NCBI GenBank assembly: GCA_025677835.1
Contig: JAIXMR010000124.1
Location: forward strand, 1 to 64,000
Reading direction: 5' to 3'
Source of the DNA: Sporodiniella umbellata
Taxonomy: Eukaryota; Mucoromycota; Mucoromycetes; Mucorales; Rhizopodaceae
Length of the DNA: 64,000 nt
Position numbers and translations under genes: made by a program. Below, one piece after another: positions 55,863 to 64,000 of the stretch; positions within the stretch are counted from its first letter, which is position 1; each line of letters begins with the position of its first letter. The notes below the pieces were generated by a model. That model made no database searches. It was given only the letters and a program-made list of their open reading frames with translations, and was not told the DNA's origin.

Positions 55863-56842
55863 TTAGAGCAAGGTTTCACCTAAACAACAACGGGCAAGAG
55901 AGCAACCGACCTGAATGGTTTGGAAAACCGAGTCCTGGTCAGCCAAAGAAGGGTTGACTTCCATAATATCGGCAGCGACCAAGAGACCGGTTTCAGCCAA
56001 AGCCTCACAGATATAATGACCTTCACGGAAAGTCAATCCGCCACGGACGGGAGTACCTGTGCTGGGAGCTACGGAGGGATCGAGGGCGTCGACATCAAAG
56101 GAGAGGTGAATGGGCAGATCTCGGTTGGGGTTGACATGATCGAGTACCATGTCAACCACCTTGCCAATACCGTAACGGTCGACATGGTGCATAGAGAAAG
56201 CCTGAATGTTATGTTCCCGAATGATCTTCTTTTCACCTTCATCAATATCACGCAGACCGATGTAGGACAGACGGTTGGTCTTCAGCAAGGGTTTGACCCA
56301 GGCAAAGTCCGGATGATCCCCAGCAAGACCGGCGAGAAAGCTGACAGGACAGCCATGGATATTGCCAGAGTCTGTTGTCTCGGGTGTGTTGATATCCTAG
56401 TGAAAAGAGAGATCAGTCATTGTTTAAGGCCAAAGTGACTTACTGCATGAGCATCCACCCAGATCAAACAGGCGTCAGGATGAGCGCTAAAGACCCCACT
56501 GACGGTAGCAATGCCCAGAGAATGATCACCGCCCAAAGTCAAAACAAAGTTACCTTCTTGAGCACTACTTTCGATTTGCTTGGCCACTCGCTTGGTCACA
56601 GCAGAGACGTACTTGGGATGTTTAAGATTACCCACTTCAGGATCGTGTGCTGGCTGCAGCGATTGCACGTCGTCGTTTGATTCGTAGCTCACCTTCCAGC
56701 CTAATTCCTCAATCTGATTCAACAAACCGAATTCTACCAAACGAATCGGTCCTTCTTCTACGCCCCCACGCGGTTGACCACCATTGAAAGGCACACCAAT
56801 GACAGAAACAGACTTGTTTTTCAGAAACTTGTTGGCAGACAT
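55863..56842 (-). CDS. CAR1: Arginase
   Basis: The manganese enzyme that hydrolyses arginine to ornithine and urea. Two exons (56842-56444 and 56396-55863) join to 310 aa, the usual family length. It starts MSANKFLKNKSVSVIGVPFN. Mn-binding motifs are complete: LTLGGDHSLGIATVSG, WVDAHADINTP (split by the single intron, after DAHA) and HLSFDVDALDPSVAPSTGTP. Further substrate-site phrases are GNIHGCPVSFLAGL and GGLTFREGHYICEAL. There is no mitochondrial presequence, so it is probably cytosolic. The upstream spacer holds ATTGG boxes (inverted CCAAT). Confidence 0.97.
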
Positions 56843-57613
56843 TTTAGATAAAAGAATAATAAAAAAAGATGTTTTTAAAAAAAAAAAAAAGAGCTTCCCT
56901 TTTTATATTAAGATCCTCCTAAAGGGGGAAAACCTGTCTTGTAGCGTGAGAATTCCTAGCGTGAAATAAAAAGCTTGGTCGGCGCCGGAAAGACTCAGGG
57001 GAGGAGAGCCAACGTACCGGATTGGTGCGTGGTCGTCCACACTGTACGCTGATTGGCTTTGTCCTAAACGTTGAGTTTTTTTTTTTTTTTTTAGTTTCAT
57101 TCCCTATCCACACAGCATAGACCCTATAAAAAAAAAATAATGGCTGTGAACGACCCAAGGGTTGTTTGTATCACGTTGCTTTATCAGATCTCTCCAACGT
57201 CACTCCACACTAAAATCAGTGCTACAGTGACGCCTGTTCACCTCGCTGGGTTTGAGATCTCGCCCGCAGAAGCTTTAGAAAACGTAAATTAAAGTTCCGT
57301 CGTTGGCTTTTTCTTTACTCTTTTTTTTTTTTATGAGAGATCATCTTTTATTGTTTGGCATAAATTAGATGCCTAAGCAAGTGCAAAACAAAACAAATCT
57401 TGGAGGGGGAAAAAGAAAAAAAAAAATAAGAGAGAGAGCAAAGAGTCGGTATTTGATTATGATTGCTTTTGATTCTATCTATTTGGCTTGTCTCTATTTT
57501 TAACCCTTTTTTTTTTTTTTTTTTTTTGGGCTGCATCTTTCTTTTTTTTTTTTTTTTTTTTTTTTTTTGCTTTTTTTGCTTTTTTTTTTTTTTTTTTTTC
57601 AAACTTTGTTACT
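56843..57613. other. Divergent intergenic region with ATTGG boxes and T-tracts
   Basis: Upstream of arginase (-) and of the Ser/Thr-rich membrane gene (+). ATTGG boxes (inverted CCAAT) occur at about 57022 and 57052, with a CCTATAAAA sequence near 57122. The right end is almost pure T (about 57506-57600 with interruptions) right ahead of the next ATG. Minus-strand Lys-rich frames here are homopolymer artefacts. Possible promoter elements; no gene seen. Confidence 0.5.
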
Positions 57614-58404
57614 ATGGATCTTCCTTCCCAGAGCAACAGTGCAGTTTCTAGTCAAGAGACAACACCATTGTCTAGTGTAAGTAATAAAAACAGACAAAAA
57701 AAAAACGAGGTATTGATAGAGAGTGTGTGTGTGTTCTTTGGCTTAGAGTTCTACAAGCGAAACAGGCACAACGACAACGACAACGACGACAAGTAGCAGC
57801 ACAACAAGTACGAGTTCAACGGGTAAGGAGAGTACAGATGGGATGAAGAAAGAGTAACAAGTCCCTTGTAGATCCAACGATAATAACTAGCGTCACGTCT
57901 TCCAAGCCCAACCCACCTGATATCACCAGCCTTCAAAGTTCGCGGGAGATCCTATCGGCAGTGTCTACGACGCGGGTGCATTCTTCGGGTCCATTCGTAT
58001 GGACTGTGGTGGCTACATCGTATAGTATCTCTCGGACGTTTGTCCCTGTGCCGTCTGATACTGCGCTAGGGCAAGCTTCCGACCAGCACATTGGGGCGAT
58101 TGCAGGCGGGGTGGTGGGCGGGGTGGCGTTCTTATCCCTTCTGGGTGGTGTGCTCTGGTGTATGCTAAGGAAACGGAAAGGAACGACCCTAAGCCCGGTG
58201 GCAGCAGCAGCAGAAGAAGAAGAAACACCCGCTTCAAGAGCGTTTGTGCCTGCTTACGATCCAGGCTACAGTTACGAACCACGTTATTCACAAACTTACC
58301 CCGCTTCAGAAACCGTAGTAAGCTATGGCTATCAGCCTGATACCCCTCCGCGTAACGTGCCTCATGAAAAAGAAGGCCGCCATGTGCCGGATGAAAAGTC
58401 ATAA
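57614..58404 (+). CDS. Ser/Thr-rich single-pass membrane protein (Wsc/Mid2-like layout)
   Basis: Three exons on the plus strand (ATG 57614; first intron about 57678-57747; second about 57823-57870). The N-terminal part, DLPSQSNSAVSSQETTPLSS, and the following near-pure Thr and Ser runs form a probable O-glycosylated stalk. One membrane helix (IGAIAGGVVGGVAFLSLLGG, then VLWCMLRKRKG) is followed by a cytosolic tail with poly-Ala, Glu-run and Tyr/Pro-rich stretches (YDPGYSYEPRYSQTYPASET). The stop-transfer RKRKG fixes topology with the Ser/Thr part outside. I see no cleavable signal peptide, so a missing upstream exon or signal-anchor insertion is possible. Similar layout to yeast wall-stress sensors, but no WSC domain. 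Function unknown. Confidence 0.7.
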
Positions 58405-58521
58405 GAAAACAGTCGATAGATTACATCACAGTCACGTGGCTGTGTTCACGCTTTCTTTTTTTATATTTTTTTTTTTTAATAAAGAGAATGCTTTTTCTTT
58501 TTTCTTTTGAATACAAAAGTG

Positions 58522-59724
58522 ATGGCAGAAGAAAAGGTATTTGAAGAAGATGTGTTTGAATTTGAGGATTGGAACGAAGATCTGTCCGATCATGATTTCG
58601 ATATGGTAGATAAACTGTCTGCAGCGTTAGAGCAGGTCACCAAACAACTAGAGGAGCGACAGAAGGAGTTTGTGATCCGGTCCACTGAATGGACGCAAAA
58701 GACCCGGGAACGACTCAAGGCACAGACAGTCAAGTTGGAAGAGAAACGGAACCGACTGCAGGGATTGCTGGTGAGTCAATACGATCGAATGGATCGACGT
58801 ATGAACCGAGACGCCAAAACGGTACAGTTACGTGACAAGATATCGTTTGTGGTCGGCGTGGGCAATGCGTGTGTGGCGCCAGTGGTAGCCATCCGTTATC
58901 CACAGCATATCCCGGTCTATTACAGCGTACAGATTGTGATCTTGCTGTTGTTACGCTATGTGATCTACCGGTCCAAACGCTGGCACTATTTTGTCTTTGA
59001 CATGTGCTATTTTGCCAATCTGATGACGTTGTTACTGCTCTGGGCCTGGCCAGGCTCGGTGCCCCTCCTTATCGCCACCTTTGCCATGACCAACGGTCCG
59101 GTCGCCTGGGCGATCATCACCTGGCGTAACTCCCTCGTCTTTCATTCGCTGGACAAGGTCACCTCGGTTTTTATTCACATCTTTCCTCCCCTCGTCTGTT
59201 ACTGTTTACGCTGGATGCCCAACTTGCTCAAGGATTTTTACTGTGATAACCATCAGCGCGTCACGGACTACCGCGACCGTCAATACCCCGCCTTCCAAGC
59301 CCTACACACCGTGCCTTTGACTCAGCTCGTGCTCTATTCTACCCTGGCCTACGCTCTCTGGCAGGCACTTTACTATGTCTTTATCATGGTCGGTCAAAAG
59401 CAAAAGGTCGATGCCGGTCTTCGTCTTACCTCTTACTCCTGGCTCTTGAACGATACTCAGGGCAAACGAGGTTTTATTCAGAAATCGGCCTTTTTCTTTG
59501 GTGAACGTTATAAACTTCCAATGTTTATGTTGTTACAACTCGTCTATCACGTCGTCACCGCCATGCCTACCTATTTTCTCTACCGTCATTTCTGGCTCCA
59601 TACTACCTTCTTGATCGCCATGTTTGCGGTCAGTGTCTGGAACGGTGCCAATTACTATATCGAAGTCTTCTCAAGACGTTATATTACCGAACTCGACCGT
59701 ATCCAACCTCAGAAGCAAGCCTAA
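58522..59724 (+). CDS. GPC1: Glycerophosphocholine acyltransferase Gpc1 (DUF2838)
   Basis: An ER membrane enzyme that acylates glycerophosphocholine to lysophosphatidylcholine, recycling choline lipids. A single exon of 400 aa from ATG 58522 (a TTG-started reading five codons upstream is not used). Residues 1-90 are acidic then a coiled coil (LEQVTKQLEERQKEFVIRST, RERLKAQTVKLEEKRNRL). The rest is a polytopic domain of about eight spans with family phrases KISFVVGVGNACVAPVV, SKRWHYFVFDMCYFANLMTL, VAWAIITWRNSLVFHSLDKV, TSVFIHIFPPLVCYCLRW and NGANYYIEVFSRRYI. The position and length match yeast Gpc1 (YGR149W) and plant homologues. It converges on CDC24, separated by about 140 bp of simple repeats and a T27A8 tract. 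No intron, unlike most neighbours. Confidence 0.9.
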   Translation: MAEEKVFEEDVFEFEDWNEDLSDHDFDMVDKLSAALEQVTKQLEERQKEFVIRSTEWTQKTRERLKAQTVKLEEKRNRLQGLLVSQYDRMDRRMNRDAKTVQLRDKISFVVGVGNACVAPVVAIRYPQHIPVYYSVQIVILLLLRYVIYRSKRWHYFVFDMCYFANLMTLLLLWAWPGSVPLLIATFAMTNGPVAWAIITWRNSLVFHSLDKVTSVFIHIFPPLVCYCLRWMPNLLKDFYCDNHQRVTDYRDRQYPAFQALHTVPLTQLVLYSTLAYALWQALYYVFIMVGQKQKVDAGLRLTSYSWLLNDTQGKRGFIQKSAFFFGERYKLPMFMLLQLVYHVVTAMPTYFLYRHFWLHTTFLIAMFAVSVWNGANYYIEVFSRRYITELDRIQPQKQA

Positions 59725-59752
59725 GGGCGAAGGGAATAAACGTTGACTTTTT

Positions 59753-59817
59753 TATTATTATTATTATGATGATGATGATGAAGATGAAGATGGTTATGAT
59801 GATGATGATTATTACTA

Positions 59818-59851
<34 letters not shown>

Positions 59852-59852
59852 A
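59753..59852. repeat. TTA/GAT microsatellite and T27A8 tract between convergent genes
   Basis: TTA units, then GAT/GAA-type units (59753-59815), followed by 27 T and 8 A (59818-59852), just before the CDC24 stop. Confidence 0.9.
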
Positions 59853-59863
59853 GTATGACTTCT

Positions 59864-61812
59864 TTAAACGGTCACAAACAGATGGAGCGTACGTAGACCC
59901 CGCATGGCTTCAAAAGCCATCTGTACATCCTCATCGGAATTGATGGTGATGAGATCACCGTCTTCGTCTTTGTATTTTAGCCGGAGGAGAGGGTCAGGTG
60001 GGAGATTGGCCACCAAGCGAATCTTGCGGTCGGCACGGTCGACGAGGTCTGCATAGCCCATGGTGTCAGCGGCCATGATGACGTAGATACCATCCCGAAA
60101 GTTGAGTTTGAGCTTAAAGGGAGCAGGGCGGATGTTGGGCGAGCTCTGGGAACGCATGCGGGCCGGTTGGCTTTGGAGGGTAGGCACGCGTGCATAAGAC
60201 TGACTCCGTAACGAGACGGGCGGTAGATCGTCTTCACTATCACTGTCTTTGAGAAAGGCGGGGATGACCCAAGGACGACGTGGCATGGACACCAGCTGGG
60301 AATTGGAGACCTGGCAACGCTTGGGTTGAATCCGCTGGCGAAGGGCGAGTTCCCATAAGCCAAGCTGTTCAGCGTTTCTGAAGCGGAAACTGACCTGATC
60401 CACCTCCCGCTCTCGCCAGCAGATGCGTAGTTGACAGGGCAAGGTCTGGAGTGAGAGTACGCGGTGGAGGCGGACGATCCCTTTGGGTTGCAACACCGGC
60501 TTCTTCTTCTTCATCGACAGACTGGCGCCGGATGGGTGCTCTTTGCAGAACAGCAACGCGCGGTCAAACAGGTAGACGCGCATCTCCTTTTCTGCCGTCT
60601 CGGATGGGCTGACCGGGAGACGGTCGTGGAGTAACAGCTCGCCAAAGGCCTCGATTTCCGCAGGCGGTAGTTCGCCCACACAACGTTTGACTGTGTTCAA
60701 CACCTGACGATTCTCGTACCTGCGCTGGGTCTCGTTCACGCTCTGGGCCACCCGCCGGATGCTGTCGTAACCGGCCTGGAGCAAAGCGTGGGTAGGCCAG
60801 TCGGCGGGGGTGGCCTTGATCAGCTGCTGAAGTAACAACGGGTATTTACAGATCCGTTGTACAGGCTTGATCAACATAGAGGGGAGTTCGTAGACCGGGT
60901 TGAGCCAGTCCGCTACCTTCTGAAGCTTGGGGGTTTCCTGTACCACCAGATCCTGTGCGGAGAAATAGTTGGTGCAGTAAGGCTCGTATACCTTGAATCC
61001 TTCCTCTTGTCCACGAAAGAGTCCGCCCAGGTCTTGTTCTTGCCCTGGTTTCTCTACTACCTCTTCTAACGCAAACAAGAACCGACGCTGGAAATCCATC
61101 AGTGTGTTCAGGTTGCCAAACAGATAATGAATCCCATCTTCGTTCAAAATCGACTGGAGTTGACATTCCCTTCGGTAGCGCTAAATAGATCGGTCAGCCT
61201 TTTTTTTTTTTTTGTAATTGTTTTTACCTGAAGTACTTCCAGATCCTGCACGTATTTTCGTTCGGTTTCTAGCAACTCCAACACCACATTGTCTCGTGTG
61301 TCTTTGGGCGTCGTCCGCGGCACAGGCTGGGCTTGTTCTTTCTGCGGTTCGAGTTGGTCCAGTAAGGTCTGGATGGTATGGATCACTTTGACCAGCCCGT
61401 TGGTCGTATCACCGTAGACATCCGAGAGCGTAAAGAGTTCTTCCTCTCTCAACCCCAACACCGTGCTGCATTTCACAATGAAATAATAAATCTGTTTCTT
61501 GCTCTTCTTCACGTCCTCGTGCCGCGCACTGTCCAGCTGATGGGCCTCGTCCCGTACCAGCGCGTTAAATAACCCCGTCAAGGGGAATCCCTGTCGACAG
61601 AGCGCCCACAGTCGATTCAATGGATCGTTCACCTGCCTTTCCTCTGCCGGAATCACTTCCAGTCGTACGAGCTGCTCAAGCACAGAACGACAGGTGTGAA
61701 GAAGTGACCTGCCATGCGAGGGTTGGTTGGTGATCGATGGCGATGGTAGGCTGCTGATCGAGGCAAAATGAATAGACGATGAATTACGAATAGCTGGATT
61801 GATGGATAGCAT
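59864..61812 (-). CDS. CDC24: Cdc24-type guanine-nucleotide exchange factor for Cdc42
   Basis: It activates Cdc42 (and Rac) to set polarity. Two exons (61812-61228 and 61180-59864) join in frame to 633 aa. The order matches Cdc24: an N-terminal CDC24/calponin-like helical domain (LLHTCRSVLEQLVRLEVIPA, NRLWALCRQGFPLTGLFNAL, DVKKSKKQIYYFIVKCSTVL, EELFTLSDVYGDTTNGLVKV), DH domain (VVLELLETERKYVQDLEVLQ, then FGNLNTLMDFQRRFLFALEE, CTNYFSAQDLV, MLIKPVQRICKYPLLLQQLI), PH domain (RVYLFDRALLFCKEH to ELALRQRI), a Ser-rich linker, and C-terminal PB1 (FKLKLNFRDGIYVIM, then the acidic OPCA motif DEDGDLITINSDEDVQMAFE). It is shorter than yeast Cdc24 (854 aa) but complete in domains. PB1 would bind a Bem1/Scd2-type scaffold. 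Confidence 0.95.
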
Positions 61813-62527
61813 CGATAGACGTTGGCTTGATTATCTCCTCTCTCACCGCGTTCTCTCTCTCAAATAATCCAGATGCTTTTTCTTTGGTTGGCAAAATTTA
61901 AAAAAAAAAAAAAAAAAAAAAGAAATGAAAACAAAGGGGAAAAAAAGAACAAAGAATTAACCTTTTTTTTTTTTTTTTTTTTTTTTTGGCCTGGGATCTG
62001 TCACACAATCATTTTTATATATAAAAAAAAACGGAGTGCCAACTTTATTGAAAAGGATTTAATTCTTGTTTTTGGTAAAGCGTTTGGAAAGACAAATCAG
62101 AAGGAGCCATGCCACCACAGCCCTCTTTGTATGACGTGAGACAGTGGATTGGAAATTCATGGCAGCTTTCGAGTGACGTAGGTCGCCTAGAGTGAGTTTC
62201 CTCTTTCGAAAACCATTGGCTTATCCAAAGACAAGCGTTGAAAGAACGACGCGCTTACGTAGGTAGCGTGCCCTGTTTTAGTATAGGATGCTCTGTGATT
62301 GGACAGTGCAGGCTTCAGGTCCTACACCACATAAAAATTAGCCTTTTTTAGACTGTTTTCCAAATTTTTTATTATTATTATTATGATGATGATGATGATT
62401 GTTATTATTTGGGTAGATCTTGCCCGTTTTGGTAAAAAACCAAGGGGTGTGTGTTTATGATTAGGATGAAAGATAAAAAGGTGTCTATTTCAAAAAAAAA
62501 AAAAAAAAAAAAAAAAGATGGGTATTT
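61813..62527. other. Intergenic: CDC24 upstream region
   Basis: Contains A and T runs (61899-61921, 61963-61987), a TGACGTAGG motif near 62174, a GATTGG (inverted CCAAT) near 62297, an ATT/GAT microsatellite at about 62366-62410 and an A run at 62491-62516. These may be promoter elements of CDC24 (-). No gene seen. Confidence 0.5.
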
Positions 62528-64000
62528 TTACATGACAGAAAACAAGGAACCAGTCAACCTCAGTTTGAGATACATACAGATAGCGGAGCCTGTGATGTAT
62601 ACCGCGCCTGAAAACATTTGAATGCCAATAAAACCATTATTAGGCGTAGCGAGCTGAATGGCCGAAGCGATGGGAGGACCGACGCCTGCAATGGAACTCA
62701 TGATAAATAATAAGGAAAGACCAGAGGCGATATTTTCGGTCCCAACCACACTGGCGGTGATAGGTGGGGCCAGGGCATAGTAGATACCACAGGTAAAGCC
62801 AAAGAGTACGGCAAAGGCCATCATTGTCTGATAGGTCTTTGCAAACGGCCAGAGCAACATACAGAACAAGCCGGAACTGGTGGAAGCGATGGCAAACATA
62901 TTGATTCGACCTATCCGATCGCCTACAAAGCCCAGACTTAAACGTCCGATGGCGTTCATAGCACAGGCAACACCGACCAGATTGGACGATTCACTGGCGG
63001 TGACGCCAAACGCTCTAGCATAGGCTAAACGAGGTAGGATGAGTATATGTCAAGAGAGAGAGGGGACTTACTTGGTAAATAAAATAAGGGGATGAGATAA
63101 CCAAAGAGAGCAATGACAAGGCCAGCCAACATGAGTAAAAAGTTGACGTCTTTCAACATACTGAGTTTGATAGGCAACTTGACGGGTTGTTTCTTGGTCT
63201 GTGGCGGAAGACGAGTACGCAAGAAACAAGCGGCGGTGGCACAGATCCCAAAGGCCATCAGGCCAATGATCCGATGGGCCCAAGGCAAGCCAAATTTGGC
63301 GACGAGAGAAGTCACCATCGGGCTCAAGGCCAGCCCGCCAAAGCCTGAGCCGGCAGAACTCAAACCCATGGCGGTACCACGTCGGGTGGTAAACCATTGC
63401 GGGATGACCGATACAATCGACATGTAAACCAGGGAGGAACCGACGCCAAAGACCAAGCCCATGGTCAGGTACAGATGCCAGACCTCTGTACTAAAGCCTG
63501 CGAGGATAATCCCTAAAGACATCATCACCGCACCGGCAAACAACACCAGGCGAGGCCCTAACGGACTCAACAAGGGTCCAATCGGTGAAAACAAGTTGAG
63601 CGTTACAATCATCAGCGAACCCACGCCCATCAACTGCATCGTGCTTGCCTTGCCTGCCAACACTGTCGTTGCATACGCATTTGAAAACACGCCTAGAAAG
63701 GATAATCATTTTAACGTTCTGTGTCACTCGACTGGCTGGAGTATACTTTACCCCAAATGGCGGATGTTCCAAACATAATAAAATTCACTAAAAATCCACA
63801 GACAGCAATCACCCTAAAGCGTCAGTATCGCTCCCTATCCCCTTTAGATCTATACCATCCATAGCCGCCATCCGGGATACTGTCGTAGAAATCCTTATCC
63901 TCTGTCTCGGGCAATTCGACCATACTTGCCAACGTCACATCTATCATCTCACACTATCAACATATATACACATACACACAAATTCCTTACTCGTCTCAAT
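62528..64000 (-). CDS. MCT-type major facilitator (monocarboxylate-transporter family), 5' end may be beyond the window
   Basis: A polytopic plasma membrane transporter of the monocarboxylate porter family (yeast Mch-like). Exons on the minus strand include an acidic start (MVELPETEDKDFYDSIPDGG, ending YGW), a first span, then MFSNAYATTVLAGKASTMQL, YLTMGLVFGVGSSLVYMSIV, FTTRRGTAMGLSSAGSGFGG, a hydrophilic loop, and after an intron AYARAFGVTASESSNLVGVA, IGRLSLGFVGDRIGRINMFA (the MFS loop signature) and helices up to SLFSVM at 62528. The DGGYGW phrase is the conserved first-helix motif of MCT-like porters. A GTAAGG donor at the right edge (about 63990) could begin an intron ending near 63946, which would put the true first exon outside the window. 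Otherwise the ATG at 63947 or 63923 starts it. Substrate unknown. Confidence 0.85.

Noticed and set aside
57348..57602. Lys-rich 84-aa frame on -
   Set aside because: Built almost wholly from the T-tract read in reverse; no protein character beyond homopolymer.

Overview
The window is nuclear DNA of a filamentous fungus, most likely an early-diverging one (Mucoromycota, Mucorales-like). I base this on AT-rich spacers full of A/T homopolymers, dense short introns (about 45-80 nt, GT...AG, often with long T or A runs), and the gene content: Nst1, Def1, Cdc24, a fungal Cox4/Cox9 pair, a GPC acyltransferase, glyoxal oxidase, an APSES factor, plus a spectraplakin-like protein and secreted or F-box families of the kind seen in Mucoromycota. 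No bacterial, viral, CRISPR or clear transposon features were found. Most genes are multi-exon, so products were rebuilt by joining exons at plausible splice sites by eye.

Layout. 2.3-6.8 kb: a UBX-domain ERAD factor (FAF2/UBXD8 type), an intronless F-box protein and an unrecognised helical multi-exon gene. 7.9-15.7 kb: an APSES transcription factor, a Kv-beta-type aldo-keto reductase whose catalytic Tyr is replaced by His, a short PKA-like kinase, a secreted glyoxal oxidase and a Thr-rich membrane protein. 17.6-25 kb: three respiratory-chain genes (Cox4/COX5B and NDUFA12 divergent from one 196-bp promoter, and Cox9/COX7A), a small three-exon secreted protein and a lone FetA/STAR1-like ABC ATPase. 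25.6-27.5 kb: a cytochrome P450. 29.4-37 kb: clathrin light chain, an endosomal Na+/H+ exchanger and phospholipase D, all on +. 38-48.9 kb: a Ras GEF, Nst1, Def1 and ribosomal protein uS17. 50.7-64 kb: a CH-spectrin-GAS2 cytolinker, glyoxalase II, arginase, a Ser/Thr-rich membrane protein, GPC acyltransferase, Cdc24 and an MCT-type transporter that reaches the window edge.

There is no operon logic. Shared themes are polarity, signalling and trafficking (Ras GEF, Cdc24, PLD, clathrin light chain, PKA-like kinase, cytolinker) and the respiratory chain. The most unusual items are the fungal spectraplakin-like cytolinker, the aldo-keto reductase lacking its catalytic Tyr, a GA-AG intron in the Na+/H+ exchanger, the lone FetA-like ATPase, the compact PKA-like kinase, and repeated T-run/A-run inverted repeats in introns and spacers.
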